Made by a program: the position numbers and the translations under genes. From Ganoderma boninense (Eukaryota; Basidiomycota; Agaricomycetes; Polyporales; Polyporaceae), in contig CM035307.1 in the NCBI GenBank assembly GCA_002900995.3, forward strand, positions 4,529,326 to 4,593,325: 64,000 nt of DNA, in the 5' to 3' direction. The notes beneath the pieces are model-generated. The model did no database searches and was not told the DNA's origin. It saw only the letters and a list, made by a program, of their open reading frames with translations. Below are positions 45,307 through 58,951 of the stretch, one piece after another. How positions within the stretch are numbered: position 1 is the first letter of the stretch; the number at the start of each line of letters is the position of its first letter.

Positions 45307-48300
45307 CTAGCCTGAAGTCGATCTCAGGCCCGACCGACGGTTCATTCTCTTGATCGCATGTTCCTCGCTTTCTGTCAGATATTCATGCATGGATTCCGCC
45401 TGGATGCCGCTTCTCAAGGTTGTATTCTGTTCGCGGATAGGAGCCACCGGTGACGCTGTTTCAAGTCCGCATTGAGAGCTTCTGCGCCCTCCGAATCGAC
45501 TGGCATCCTGCCCACCAACTTTGTGGCCGTTTCGAACGCCTCGTCCATTGCCGCGTACTCCATATCTACCGCTGCGGCTTTCGCAACCAGCGCTATGGCC
45601 AAAGTAAGTGCCTTCTTGATCCGAAAGCTGGACAATGGCGCTGTGCGGGGCAGCACTGGCACAAATATGGCCACCGGCGATGTGATTGATTGTGCATGAG
45701 TCTGGATTGTTGGGCAAGTTCGACCAAAGGTGGTCTAGTCTGTCTTCAGATGAATCCATCGTGTCCATTCTGTACGCGTCGAAATCAGGCAAAGACACCT
45801 CTGCATGCCTATGGAGCTCAGGGAGGTTGAATCGAACTGAAGCCACGTTTATGCCATCGGCTTGTCGAGCGCGCTCAGCTAAACTTTCCAGGTTCTCGAA
45901 CCGGATGGAGCTTGCACTGATGCCAACGTTTGTGGCTTTCGCAGTCTGACGTACAGAGCAGTCGCGTCTCAGATGTCCCCTTTTGCCACAGCTGAAGCAA
46001 CGTCCTTCCGTATACAGCTTATCCCGCTGTTCCTTGGGCAACTTCTCGAACTGAATGCCTTGTCCAAAATCATCGCGCCATTCAGACTGGTGCTCGGGCG
46101 AGTCAGACCGCTCACTAGTACGTTCAACATCTCCTTGAAGTTCTGAGGAGTGTACTTCGAACCTCTCCCAACTTCGTCGGGCAGGGACTGATCCTTCGAA
46201 GCTTCGCTCATTGCGCCTAGCCTCAATATAGGCTTCCTCGCGACGTGCAGCGTACTTCACCATCTTGTCGAGAGGTGCGCGCTCCGGGTGCAGCCCCTTC
46301 TCGATCAGGTATACACGAATATAGCCATGTACACCGCGCCAGAAAATCTGCGCGAGTTGGAAGTCCGAAACATCCGGGAACCTGGCAGCGAGATGCTGGA
46401 TCTCGCGCACAAAGTCCCGCACTTTGGATCTGCCTTGCACGGATCGCTCGAGCCTCAGCCGAAGATCCGCTTTGTAGTCCGAGGGGAAACAGTAATCAAA
46501 CAGCGCTTCGTAAAGGCTGGACATGTCCCACTCCGACTGACAGGTAGCGACATGTTTCATGAAGAATCTGCTCGGAGTTTCCGTAAGAAACTGCACCACC
46601 AGCTTCAGAGCTAGCTTATCGGAAAGTCCATATATTTCGCGCCATGTATCCACCTCGTACGTCCATTGGTCGAACAAATCTAGGTCGGGCGTCCCGTCCC
46701 ACGAGAAAGGCGGCTTGACTTTAACCCCAGCGAGTGCCTTCCGGATGCGCTTCGCCTCGCGCTTCTGCTTCTCGCGATGACGCTTCTCGCGCGGAGTCTT
46801 TCCCCGGTGCCCATGGTCTGAGGGTGAGGACGAGCTCGAACACAAGTATCCGCGGTCGCTCGAGCTGTCCGAGGAAGTGCTACTCGGATCAAACTCACTA
46901 GATGAGGATGGTGGTCCTCGAGGAGGTCCTCGCCCTCCAGCTGAAGTCGACGCCCTGAACCACCCGCCATCTGGAACTAATGAAGGCTCGCGCTTGAACT
47001 GCGCTGGTCCTTGAGCCTGCGCCTTGCGCTTGCCTTTTCTTGAAGACGGCTTTGGCTTCTTACGCTCTGAGCGCGCCCCCGAGACGTACTGCCGCAAGAA
47101 CTCGCGCTGGCTCTTTGCGCGGGGCGCCGCCTGTTCCGAGCCACGCCCTCCATTCTGCCCAAAGGAGCTCCGGGTGCCTCATCTTCCGGATCCTCTTGGA
47201 CAACGTCATCATCTGAGTCAACGTCATCATCGTTTCGAGTCCACTGCGACGATCAACGCCATGACTGAAATTCCCTGATACTGCTCGCACATCTCATGCT
47301 CTTGCACTGCCGTGGTAATGGAAGATTTGAATGGCGCACTGCAAGTCGCACTCTTCATCTGAGTCACTCGAGTCAACTTCACTCCAGAAATCATCGCTAA
47401 AAATGATGATTCAATTCTAATTGGAGGTAGCACAGGACAAATACTATTGGTACTAATGAACCAGTCCTTAGGTAAGGACCATACGGGTCCTCATCTTCTG
47501 ACAAATCGGAACCAAGAGGGAGAACTTCTCGTCGCGACGCTGAGAAAGACTCGGCGAGGACGGCTGCGTGCCCATACCCATGACCGGAAGCTTCCATTCC
47601 TCTGGGGACGAAACTCCTGTTTCTTCTGGCGAGAGCTGGCAGCGCAAGCCACCGTCTCAGCCTCAGATCGCGAGGATCCTCCCAATGGGAGCTCCGCGCT
47701 GTGCGCGGCCGGCTCACCATTGACCTGCGAATTTTTCATGAACGGGAGCCCCGTGCCTAAGGCGCACGGCTCACCGCCCGCATGCATCCTGATGGGAGCT
47801 CCGCTGCAAACGCGCGGCCGGCTCACCACCGAAAGAAGGAATCTTGACGGGAGCTCCGGCGTTATGCACGGCCGGCTCACCGTCTGCATGCATCGTCATG
47901 GTGGGAGCTCCGGTGCTGGACGCGGCCGGCTCACCACCATGGAGGGATGGCTCAACAACGGGAGCTCCGGCGCTGGGCGCGGCCGGCTCACCGTCGGACG
48001 TCAGCGTCTCCGCATCCATCTGCTTCTCCTCGCGCGAAACTTTAGCGCGCATCCCATCCTGACCGCGGTACACCAAATCATCCTGCGCGGGCGTGAATGT
48101 GCCCGCGCGGGCCAACTTCGTGTGTGCGCGCGTCATCCTTCTGTCCTCGCCCGAGTCTGAGAGCTGGTCGCGAGCAGGGATACCCCATTTGCGAACCAGC
48201 TCCTGGTTCATCGCCGCAAAACGGATACGGGACGAACCGCAGAAGAGGCCAGACTCGGGGAGGAAAATACTGCACTGATGGGGAGACGTACCGGATGCCT

Positions 48301-48409
48301 CGAGCGAGCTCAGCTCCGAGGTTGATTTGTGCGCGTCCTCAACGGGGGCGGCCACCTGCTGCGAGGTCCGCGCGCCCGTGCACTTCTTGCTAGCATCGAA
48401 AGAAGACAT
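45307..48409 (-). pseudogene. gag: retrotransposon gag region, frame-disrupted
   Basis: The downstream half (47097-45307) is one open frame of 596 codons. It holds a basic/Ser-rich leader, a retrotransposon-gag helical domain (around LYEALFDYCFPSDYKADLRL and VRDFVREIQHLAARFPDV), and a CCHC zinc knuckle CFSCGKRGHLRRDC. Upstream, an ATG at 48409 (MSSFDASKKCTGART) opens a leader that runs into a GEPAA/GAPV tandem repeat, then changes frame near 47820 and again toward 47100, so the leader and the main gag frame are not continuous. Gag assembles the particle that packages element RNA. After the knuckle the frame continues about 190 residues with no protease motif. Confidence 0.75.
47685..47993. 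repeat. six-unit tandem repeat inside gag leader
   Basis: GGGAGCTCCG...CGGCCGGCTCACC recurs six times at about 50-58 bp spacing (near 47685, 47741, 47791, 47849, 47903 and 47957). On the minus strand it encodes GEPAA...GAP-type units. Spacing is not always a multiple of three, matching the broken frame. Confidence 0.8.
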
Positions 48410-48497
48410 GTCTAAACCGGTATGAGAACGTTAGCGTGCGGTTGATCAGGCCGACGCGTCAGGGAAACGATACGAAGAAAAAGAAACACTCAAAAAA

Positions 48498-48911
48498 TGT
48501 GATAAACCGGTCCTTCGGGGCTTGAGCGTTGAGCGGTTAAGCCGAAGGTGCCGGAAACACGAGAGAATCTTGCAGACACGCGAGTAACTGAGTGGGTAGT
48601 GTCGTCGTCGTATCGCAAGTTCTGGGGATCTTCCCCGTACGAGTACAAGCATAAGTACCTAGGGAGAACAATAAGGAATAGAGATTGGAAATGGGATGGG
48701 GTGAGAGACGTCCGAGCGAGAGTAAGGAAGACGGAAAAGCAGAGGAAAGGGAACAATAAGAAAACCGGGAACCTAGAGAGAGACCGGGAGGTGAGACATG
48801 ACGGTCGAGACCAAGGGGGAGCACGCGGGAGACGGGCGACCGATCGTCCGATTAGGAAGACGAGACGCTGGAGGAGGAACGAGACGCCAAGTCAGGCGCC
48901 GATACCTTACA
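48498..48911 (-). repeat. 5' LTR (right copy)
   Basis: 414 bp, matches 44746-45159; followed by the AAATC target duplication. Confidence 0.9.
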
Positions 48912-48916
48912 AAATC

Positions 48917-49595
48917 CCTTGGACTCAGGTTCCAAAATAACAGGCCCACCACGCTCACGGGGCTGACTCGTACTCGGATACCGTGAGCAATGAGACACGA
49001 TGGCCCGGGGATGAAGGATGGCGTCTCGAGGCCTCCTGCCTTGGCCGGCTCCCATGTTCCTGGGACTGGAATGTCGTGAAACCGAAGACCGTGTACTACG
49101 GAGAGGGAGCGGCTCCGGCAGGGAACAAGATACCCGCAGGCACGTAGGCGAAAGAAGAGTCCTGCCGTCTAACTTTGGCGACTCGGAGGCCCGGGATGCG
49201 GAAGAGACTGAATTATAATCGTGGATATTATAAGAGAACTCGGAGCCGTGGTGGGGCGGTGGTGTTCGCTTTCGGGAGCAGCTGGAAAGCGCGTCCTCCG
49301 AGAGCCGAGCCGGGAGTTGTGGTCTGTAAATATAATTCATTCATCTTCATCGACAACAACTGCGATACACCGGCACGCCGTATATACACCGCCGTCACAG
49401 CTTATAAACCCATCTTCCGCAGGCAAGCGAGACACGGAAACAAGAGGTGATAACGATTCGGGGGAGGGGGAGAGGTGGGGAGGGGGACACAGACATTTAA
49501 ACCGAGACCGGGGCCGGGGGAAGAGCTTCGAGCAGGTCGTGGGCGCGCCCGCGAAGTCTTCCTGAAACTCTAAAATGTCCCTCGCGTGTGGAGCT
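48917..49595. other. intergenic, no gene seen
   Basis: Between the retrotransposon and the 3' end of the peroxidase gene. Short open frames only. Confidence 0.5.
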
Positions 49596-51059
<1,464 letters not shown>

Positions 51060-51130
51060 GGGTCCTGTGGGGTGCGCTGAGGAAAGCAGAGAACTGGTGT
51101 GCTCTGAGGAGGTCGAGCGAGAGCAGGACG

Positions 51131-51139
51131 CCTTTTATA
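51131..51139 (-). promoter_or_regulatory. TATA box of the peroxidase gene
   Basis: TATAAAAGG on the minus strand, about 72-80 bp upstream of the ATG at 51059, a normal distance for a highly expressed fungal secreted enzyme. The leader between is short and pyrimidine-containing. Confidence 0.65.
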
Positions 51140-52117
51140 CGTCGTAGGACGTGGTTTGCTTGCTTTCCAAGTACAGAGGGTGTCGCATATGCAGGGTTGA
51201 AGCGGGACCGAGCATTCCACCTCCGTCGGCATGGACAGGCCAATCGCGAGGCGCGAATTGCGCGATCCTCAGTGCCGTTTGCGCTGCTCGACCAGGACAC
51301 CGGGCGGGCAGCCACGGCCAGAGCGTCGGTGTGTTGCTCGGGCCTGGGCAGACGGCCAATCGGTGCGCTGCGCTCCTGCGCTGCCGGCAGACGTCCTCTG
51401 CGAGGAGCCGACGCGTGTATTTGACGCATACAAGTGTCGCATGTTGCTGAGAGCAGCAGGCGGCGTCGACGTCAGTAAGAAGCCGGCTCCGTCAGCGACA
51501 GTGGGACACAGACGCAGCAGACAGGTACGCGCACCCGGCGCGAAGAGCGCTCTTTGCTGGACCAGAGTGCGGGCTCGGGAAGAGCGTTGGAACCAGCGGA
51601 GGGGGAGGACCGCCGCCATGTCCTCGAACATACGGACCGCTGCGTCGACAGGCTAGTCTGACACACGGCCGGGTTCGGGAGGCGCTTGAGGAAACAGCGG
51701 AGTGGATCCGCGCATGGGATGGAGAGGGGTCTTGTATTGGCATGAATTGGGGTGTCGACCAGTAGACTGGGAGGCGGCAGGGAGAGGGATGCCGAACGAA
51801 GGTGGGTTGAACTTGCGGCAACGTTTTTCGTCTCGGATGCTCGGAGAGTTTAAATGTTCCGGACCAGTCCCACAAGGAGGAGTCGGAGAGTTGGGGTGCT
51901 TGGGATGCAAGTCTAAAGCAGAGACTAGCTGATAGGAGGAACGATGAAGGAGGGCGGAATTGAGGGGGAGTGCAAAGAGCGGCGTTGTATATGGGGATCT
52001 CGCCGCTGCGCAGCTGAGGGCCAAGGAGTGGATGAAGTCGGGCCAGCCTAAGGCTGAGGAGCTGCGGTGTGCCGGGCAGGGACGTCTACGGCTGTCAGAA
52101 AGTTAAGATTGGCTCTC
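51140..52117. other. peroxidase upstream region, no gene seen
   Basis: No conserved frame. Likely promoter DNA followed by unassigned sequence up to the edge of the dispersed repeat. Confidence 0.5.
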
Positions 52118-54065
52118 ATGGTAGAGGGGCAGAACATGCGTCGAGATAAATATGACCCTTGAGTGGGATCGGTGCAAAACAGAGTTGCCCGCCAGAAAAC
52201 GTACACGACCTGTTACATGCCAGCTTGAGATGACGAGCAGGTAGATCAGCATCCGGACGACGTGAAGCTAGCGAGAACCCGGGTCTCCGACATGGATCTT
52301 GCAGACCATGCAGCACTGATCGTTACGGACATCAGCCGTAGGGGCGCAAGAAACGCTGAACCAGTTCGTTGAACGTTCGCCCTCACGAACCGGTCAGCTC
52401 CCACTCGATCAAGATCCAAGAAACGGGTGCCTGGCCTACACGCTATGGAGCTCGAGCTGAACTCGCCCTCCGCTACGCGAAAATAACGCACAACGTCCCG
52501 GTCGATGCAAGAAATAGCCGGCCTGGCTAGGAACACGATCCCATCCTGATGGGAGGATTGACGAAATGCCATGGGAACCCCTCCCAGTCCCGATAAACAT
52601 GGACTGGCTAAGTAGATGCCGCCCAACTGTTGCAACGCCTGACGACGGCTGACAGACCGGGGCTCTAACATCCTGAGAACACCTTTGAGAGACAGCGTCT
52701 TCCCCACCTGCGACGTGCCAGATATCGACCGTCGAGCCAGAGCTATATGAGACTTGCCCTTCTGGAGTTTCCACCTCTCCAAACTTGGAGGCAGACACAG
52801 GGATCTCCTGCTCGACATCGGAAGACATGTTCACGTCACACTGGGCGGGAAGCAAGGAGCAGGCGGCTCACAATGCCACCAATTCGTTACTCTGCTCGGG
52901 TCCCGCACCGATAATACCGCGCCGACGTCGGACCACATCACACCCATGGGTGCGAGGCGGTCTGACCTCCGTCGATGGGCTGCAGAACACTGAGCTTAGG
53001 GATTTCCACCGGATGATGGGGGGCCAGCTCCGCTCTTCACAGAAACCGATACAGGGGTCTCGTCTATACGCCACTGAGAACTTGAACTTGTCTTCCCCAT
53101 GAGAGACACGCATATATTCGTCGTCAACGACAGCTCGGTCCCGCGCCGCCCCTTAGCGATGCAGGACATGGCCGATTGAGCTAGGAACACTATCCCATCC
53201 TGGTGGGAAGATTTGCGACAGGACCTGGGAACCCCTCCCCGTCCAGATAAACATGGACCGGCGAGGTGCCGCCCAACAGCGGTTGAAACGACCTTACAGA
53301 CGGCCTCTATTACGCAACACCTCTGGGACAGGGTTGCAAAGCCCTCGCGTCTGCCGCTCCTCGGACGAGCCATATATCTCCCTCTGCCAGAGCATCGAAC
53401 TCGCCGTTCCGACCTGGCCACACTAGACCTCTCCGGTATCTCGACCGCTGATCTCGCACGAACTCCGGTCCGACTGTTGTGCTGGTACGCCTGCTGGTCT
53501 CGGACCACCCGCAGGCGGCCGATGTCTGGCGATATGCCTCATAGAAGGTAGCCCCGGCACCGGCGGATATGCCGAGTTGCATGGGGCAGCGCCGCATCGA
53601 GGACGGACAACCATGTCCTCTCCGCCGCCGCTCTTCGACGTACCGTTTTGGGCGGTTCCAGGCCATATGAGTGACATACCTGCTACAGTTTCCCCCCTGA
53701 ACCCGTTTGTTCTCTTCCATGTGCCGCCCATGTGCCGCGAGTCCTGCGTCGCGAGGAGGCCCTCCCGGTGCGGGTTGAATACGGTTACGTCGACGAGCTG
53801 TTCCACGTTTACGCGTTGTACAACTTGCACTTGGACCTCCACTGGACCACCGCCACGAGGATGAACGAGCAGAGTGCGGGATTGTGACAGGCCAATAGAG
53901 AATACTAGACCTTCTCTCCAGATCTGGTCGTATCGAATGAGGGTAGAGGGAGCACTTTGAGCGCGCCGAACTGCACTTCCTGAGCCTCTCACCGGATTGT
54001 TGAAGGGGCACAAACACGGGCAAACAACAGCCAGCCACAGCGCTTATCACCTTGCGAAGCCCGCC
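52118..54065 (-). repeat. unidentified dispersed repeat R, minus copy
   Basis: Inverted homologue of 61990-63552. Shared blocks, in order on the minus strand, include CTGTTGTTTGC, TTCTCTATTGGCCTG, translated FNPHREGLLATQD, GGETVAGMS, RHRPPAGGP, an ACATG-TTTATCTGGACGGG block, MAFRQSSH, YFRVAEGEFSSS and KLACNRSC, ending CTCTACCATGAGAG. Frames are broken in both copies, so it looks like a decayed mobile element or multicopy gene; family unknown. A shorter sub-block (CLSG.GGVP...SSHQDGIVFLA) occurs twice within it. Confidence 0.75.
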
Positions 54066-55123
54066 TGAGTGACTAAGCAGTAGTAAATACTTTGAGTCTG
54101 TCTCTTCACCACCATAACATGCACGCGTTCTCTTCTAGCTGATTCGGGAGCCCTCAGAGTACGCCTCAGAGGAGAAATTGCTGTTGGAACATCTGTTGGA
54201 GGTCAAGCTGAGCAGCGAAAAGCGAGTAGATTCCGGTTGTCCTGTACCGGTCGTCGTGGTACAGAGGCAAACGGATGAACTACAAAACGGTACAATCCCG
54301 CGTCGTATCCTACGTCGGGAACTTCCGGCGAGCAAGCGCTCGCTTGCCAAAATCTGTGCTCCAACAATTGCTTCGGGAACAGCTCAGCGCCGGATCCTCT
54401 GCTTTCGCTTCCTCGCCTAGCTTGAACGTTCACCTTCGGGCGTTCGCCGTCATAGGAAGCACTTTAGCAAACGACTTCATTCTGTTTCCCATTGGGTCCC
54501 GGTCCAGGTCAGATGGGCCGTCGCGTGAGGATGGATGCCGTACCTGCAATATGAGAGGCGCCGTTAGATGTACTTGGGTCGCCATACTGAGAGGATGACA
54601 GAAAGATGGAAGCTGTGGATGGTCTAGACGAGTTGGTCCAGGTCGCAGTAGGAGTGGTCATGCGTCCCAGATTGAACTGGGACGTTCTGCCCCGCTCCAC
54701 GAGCGGAGTCAACTGATTTCAAAGTTACACCGGCAATCCAACACCGTGGGCCGCTAGTGTTGAACATCGTACCGAAGTTCGACTTGCGGGTGGGCGCAAT
54801 CCGAGCCTGTAATGATGTGCTGAATTTCAGAGTAAGTGTAGAGTAGAGAGTTACAGCGACTCCTCGAACCTGACCTTGGTGGCTGAAGTGGTTGGATTTG
54901 TGGCTGTGGCGTGCGAATGCACACGTGGGCGGCACGGCCACGTGGGTGTGTGGATGGTGGAAGCGCGCGAAGGATTGGAAGGGCGGTCGAATGACCAGCT
55001 TCTGGAGTCTGTTCGCCACCTTCGACGTCGACCACCCCACGTTACCGGCCTGTGGCTCTCCACTCATATACCAGCCCTGGCGGAAGCGATAGTGGAGCAC
55101 TCTCTCTCTTCAAGAAAGGCGCA
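54066..55123. other. intergenic upstream of GH92
   Basis: No gene recognised. A segment at about 54297-54365 (CGTCGTATCCTACGTCGGGAACTTCC region, then GGCGAGCAAGCGCTCGC) matches 1368-1432 near the telomere, so it is a fragment of some dispersed element. A frame at 54178-54420 with VPVVVVQRQTDELQNG is unassigned. Confidence 0.45.
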
Positions 55124-58100
55124 ATGGGCCCTCTCCTTCCACTCACTCTGCTTGCTGTCGTGGCAAGCGCCCAGCTCCATTCGCGCACCGCACCTGACGC
55201 GTTCTCCCAACCTCCCAGCATAGCCGTCGACTATGTCGACCCGTGAGTTCCTCGTTCTTACTATTTTTCTTTCTTCTCGGTGGAGTTTCGGCACTACTCA
55301 TCCCTAACATGAAGGGGGGAGACAGTTCAGTGCAGTGTACAGGCATGAGATGGCGGGGATTTGGAGTTGTGCAGAGACTCGGTCTTCGCGGGGAATACAT
55401 ACAAAGACCGCGTCTCTGCACAACTGGAAATCTCTGAATGCGAATGGGCGCTGAGCACCGAAGTTGCCCGACAGAGGGCTGATACGTAGTCGACGGATTG
55501 GCGCAGGCAGGTGCGTCCCGGGAGCCGAAGGCACGCTCTCTCTCTCTCTCATCTTCGGGTCGCGCAGCATAGATTAGCAGCCACCCAGGGAGGCAAGGGC
55601 TTTGCTTGATGTGACTGCAACATCAGCTTCAGATCACTGACTGGCGCCGACGTCCCGGCCTTCGTCCGCACAGAGTCGTAGAATCGCGCATTCGGCCCCG
55701 TCTCCTGTACACTGAGGCTTGGGGATACGAACATTTCCCAGATGCAGGACACAATCTGGATGGCTGACGATGAGCTGAAGATCGTGCCGATGACGGCGAC
55801 GGACGTTGTGTCTGCACAGAGACAGGCAGCTCTGGGCAGAGACACCGTCCCGAAGCGGATCTCGTGGCCCCAAAGAAACATAGCCAAGGCTCAACCATCT
55901 CAATATTCGGTACTGAGGAATGTGTCGTTGATAATGCGCCACGGACAAGTGTATCCGCTTCTTGGCCGTGCGTTGCATAGACTCTGAGCTAACGTATATC
56001 TACAGATTCATTGGGAACGGCGGAGACTCGCCCAATGGCTCCGGGGGCATGATCCCCTCCACCGCCCCGCCCTTCGCCATGACCCGCTGGGTCGCACAGA
56101 CGCGCCACAACTACGTCTCCGTCACGCCGTACAACTACACCGACACCGCCATCCACGGCTTCCAGGGCACGCACCAGCCCGCGATCTGGATGGGCGAGAG
56201 CGGTCAGGCGATCGTCGCGCCAGGGGCGGGGGCGGTGCGCCCGAAGTTCGAGGACCGCGGGATGCGCTTCAGCCACGCGGACGAGGTTGCTACTGCGAGT
56301 TATTACTCCGTCCTCCTCGACGCGATCGAAGGCGGGACGATCCACGCGGAGCAGTCCGCCAGTGCGTCCTGTCCCCCTGCCCCACCCACGTACGCACTGC
56401 ACTCACTTTGAACACTGTCCGCAGCCTCGCGCGTCGGCCACCTGCGCTTCACGTTCGACGGCACGCAGACGCCGTACGTCCTCGTCGAGGCGACGCGCGC
56501 CGAAGTGGTCGGCTCAGACGACCCGACGAACGTCACGTACCCGCTCGGCACGCTCACGATCGACCCCGCCGCGCGCGAGGTGTCGGGCTCGAACCCGGAG
56601 CGGCAGGACTTCATCATCGACCCGCACCACGGTGCGACCGTGTGGTCCGCGTACTTCGTCGCGCGGTTCGACCAGGACTTCGCGAGCTGGGGCACGGCGC
56701 AGAACGGCACGGTCAGCGAGGGCGCGGCGAGCGCGGCGGGCGCACTGCTGTCGGGCTTCGTGCGGTTCGCGGAGGGGACGCGGAGCGTGGGTGTGCGCGT
56801 GGGGGTGTCGTTCATCTCGGTGGAGCAGGCGCGGGCGAACCTCGATAAGGAGATCCCGGACGGGACGACGCTGGAGGAGACGGCGTACGCGACGCGCAAG
56901 GCGTGGGCGGAGAAGCTGGACCGGGTGCAGATCGAGGGGGCGTCGAGGGAGCAGGCGGAGGTGTTTTATACCGGGATCTTTCATACCCTCCAAGTGCGTT
57001 CTTTGCTACCTTAGAAAGACCGCGGCGCTGATGGTGAAGCTTTGAAGTACCCTTACGAACAAGACGAGGACGGCAGGTACTACTCAGGTTATGACAACCA
57101 GGTCCATGAAGGCGTTTCGTACACCGGGTACTCGATTTGGGTAGGTGGTGCGGGAGTGAACTGCAGGGCTCTGCTGATGTTCTTGCAGGACACGTTCCGC
57201 GCCGAATGGGCATGGCAGATCCTTCTTGCACCAGAGCGCATCTCAGGCATGGTTCAAAGCATGCTCCAAGACTATCAAGAGGGTGGCTGGCTCCCCATGT
57301 GGAAGAACATAGTTGGTAGGCCTTGTTTTGTCGACGTTTTATCACAAACACGTTGATCGAGGTTTGCTCGCACAGAGACGAACATTATGGTAAGATCATA
57401 ATCTCGTGCGCTCGGTCTGAGATAACCCGTCCATGGACGAACTTAATCGCGCCGTTCAGGTCGGCACACACGCCGATTCTCTCGTCGCCGAGGCCGTCGT
57501 GAAAGGCTTCACGGACTTTGACTTGGACACTGCATGGGAGGCCGTTCACAAGGACGCCACGGTCCCGCCCGCTAATGATTGGACTACCTCGTGCGTCTAC
57601 ATCGATATTGCTTGTCGCGCACCATGACGAGCTCAGGCCCGGCTTCCAACAGCTACTACGACCGAGAGCAGCACGTGGGCTACGAAGTCCGCGCAGGTCT
57701 CTCCTCCGTCTACGCAACCTCGGGCTGGGTTGCGAACGACGTCCATTCCGAGTCCGCCTCGCGCACGCTCGATTACGCCTGTACGCCCATCCCTCTGCTC
57801 ATCCTCTTACATCACTATTCACCCCCCCCCCGCCTCTGCTGCAGATGACGACTACGCAGTGTCCGTGCTCGCCACCGCGCTCAACAAGTCCGCCGACGCC
57901 GCGTTCTTCCGCGCGCGCGCGTTCTCGGCGCCCTTCACGATCTTCAACAACGCCACGGGCTTCATGGAGGCGCGCGACGCCGACGGCGCCTGGGCGGGCG
58001 GGGACCAGGGGTGGACCGAGGGCGACATGTGGGCGTACACGTTCGACGTCGTGCATGACGTGCCTGCGCTGATCGCGCGGCGGGGCGGGGCAAAGGGATT

Positions 58101-58951
58101 TGTGGAGTTCTTGGACGAGCATTTCGACGGAGGTGAGCGGAACTGAAGGGTGACTGTATGCGCGTCTTGGAAACCGGGGCTCACTCGGATACCGCTATAG
58201 GGCACAATGACCACACGAATGAGGTATTTTTTGCCGTCTACTTGTGTGCACGGGTGGGGTGTGTGGATGGATGCTGACCGGTTTCGTAGCCGTCGCACCA
58301 TATTCCGTACCTGTACTCGCTTGCGGACGCTGCCTCGAAGTCTCAGGAGCGCATCCGCGAGGTCGCGAAGGACAACTACAACAACTCTGTGAACGGTCTC
58401 TCTGGCGTATGTTCGTTTCCTCGGATCTATCTTTTGTTGCAGTAGATGACGCTCTTGTTTTGCAGAACGAGGACTGTGGTCAGATGAGCGCGTGGTACGT
58501 CTTCAGCGCGCTCGGGTTCTACCCCGTCGACCCGGTCTCTGCTGAGTATGTAACCGGAACGTAAGTGCACCTCGTCACCGGTGTGCTCGTGACTGAACAT
58601 GAAACGATGGCCTTCGTTTCGGCTTGCAGGCCCTTCTTCGACAAAGTCACCATCGACCTCCCCGCATCCTCACGGCCCCTCGTCATCACCTCCACCGGCG
58701 CACCCTCTAAACCATACATCAAGAGTGTAACCGTCAACGGTCGCCCACTCACCGCCCCTATCCTCACGCATGCCGATATCGCCTCTGGTGGACAGATCGA
58801 CTTCGAGATGAGCAGCACACCGCAAAGCTGGGCCTCTGGCACTCTCGTACGTCATACCCTCGGCTTATACAGCTTAATTGCGCAGTTGACGTCCTCGACG
58901 TGATCTCGGCAGGCGATGGACGAGAAGAGGTACGGACATGTTGAGCTATAG
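55124..58951 (+). CDS. secreted GH92 alpha-mannosidase
   Basis: Exo-acting, calcium-dependent alpha-mannosidase of family GH92, probably trimming mannans or N-glycans outside the cell. 771 residues in 14 exons: 55124-55242, 56006-56361, 56425-56993, 57048-57140, 57189-57315, 57376-57389, 57460-57590, 57653-57780, 57845-58132, 58201-58223, 58290-58406, 58466-58560, 58630-58846, 58913-58951; lengths sum to exactly 772 codons. A signal peptide (MGPLLPLTLLAVVASAQ) starts the protein. Family motifs: FIGNGGD, NGSGGMIPSTAPPF, HEGVSYTGYSIWDTFRAEW, GGWLPMWKNIVETNIMVGTHAD, the acid-Glu motif HNDHTNEPSHHIPYLY, and the base region GNEDCGQMSAWYVFSALGFYPV. Two microexons (14 and 23 nt) encode the ETNIM and HNDHTNE stretches. 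Intron 1 (763 nt) is ten times longer than the others. No frameshifts. Confidence 0.93.
55358..55432. repeat. 29-bp inverted repeat inside GH92 intron 1
   Basis: Left arm 55358-55386 (core AGTTGTGCAGAGAC) and right arm 55404-55432 (core GTCTCTGCACAACT) pair over 29 bp with three mismatches around a 17-nt loop. This is a strong hairpin in the transcript, or the remains of a small inverted-repeat element. Confidence 0.75.
55634..55887 (-). pseudogene. possible membrane-protein fragment within GH92 intron 1
   Basis: A minus-strand frame reads MFLWGHEI, then SVAVIGTIFSSSSAIQIVS and CIWEMFV, a hydrophobic stretch of the kind seen in fungal transmembrane proteins, without a start, stop or splice context I can confirm. 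If real, it is a gene scrap inserted into the oversized intron. Confidence 0.25.

Larger units (their letters stand above)
44746..48911 (-). mobile_element. gag-only LTR retrotransposon (Ty3-like gag, no pol)
   Basis: Two 414-bp LTRs (44746-45159 and 48498-48911) bracket 3,338 bp; the 5-bp duplication AAATC lies at 44741-44745 and 48912-48916. On the minus strand LTRs read TGTAAGG...TTATCACA. The interior carries gag features but no recognisable protease, reverse transcriptase, RNase H or integrase, so the element depends on a helper. A purine-rich GGAGGGCGAA next to the left LTR fits a polypurine tract. No standard tRNA primer site is evident beside the right LTR. The LTRs give the same open frames throughout and look essentially identical, indicating recent insertion; even so several gag frames are broken. 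Confidence 0.9.
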
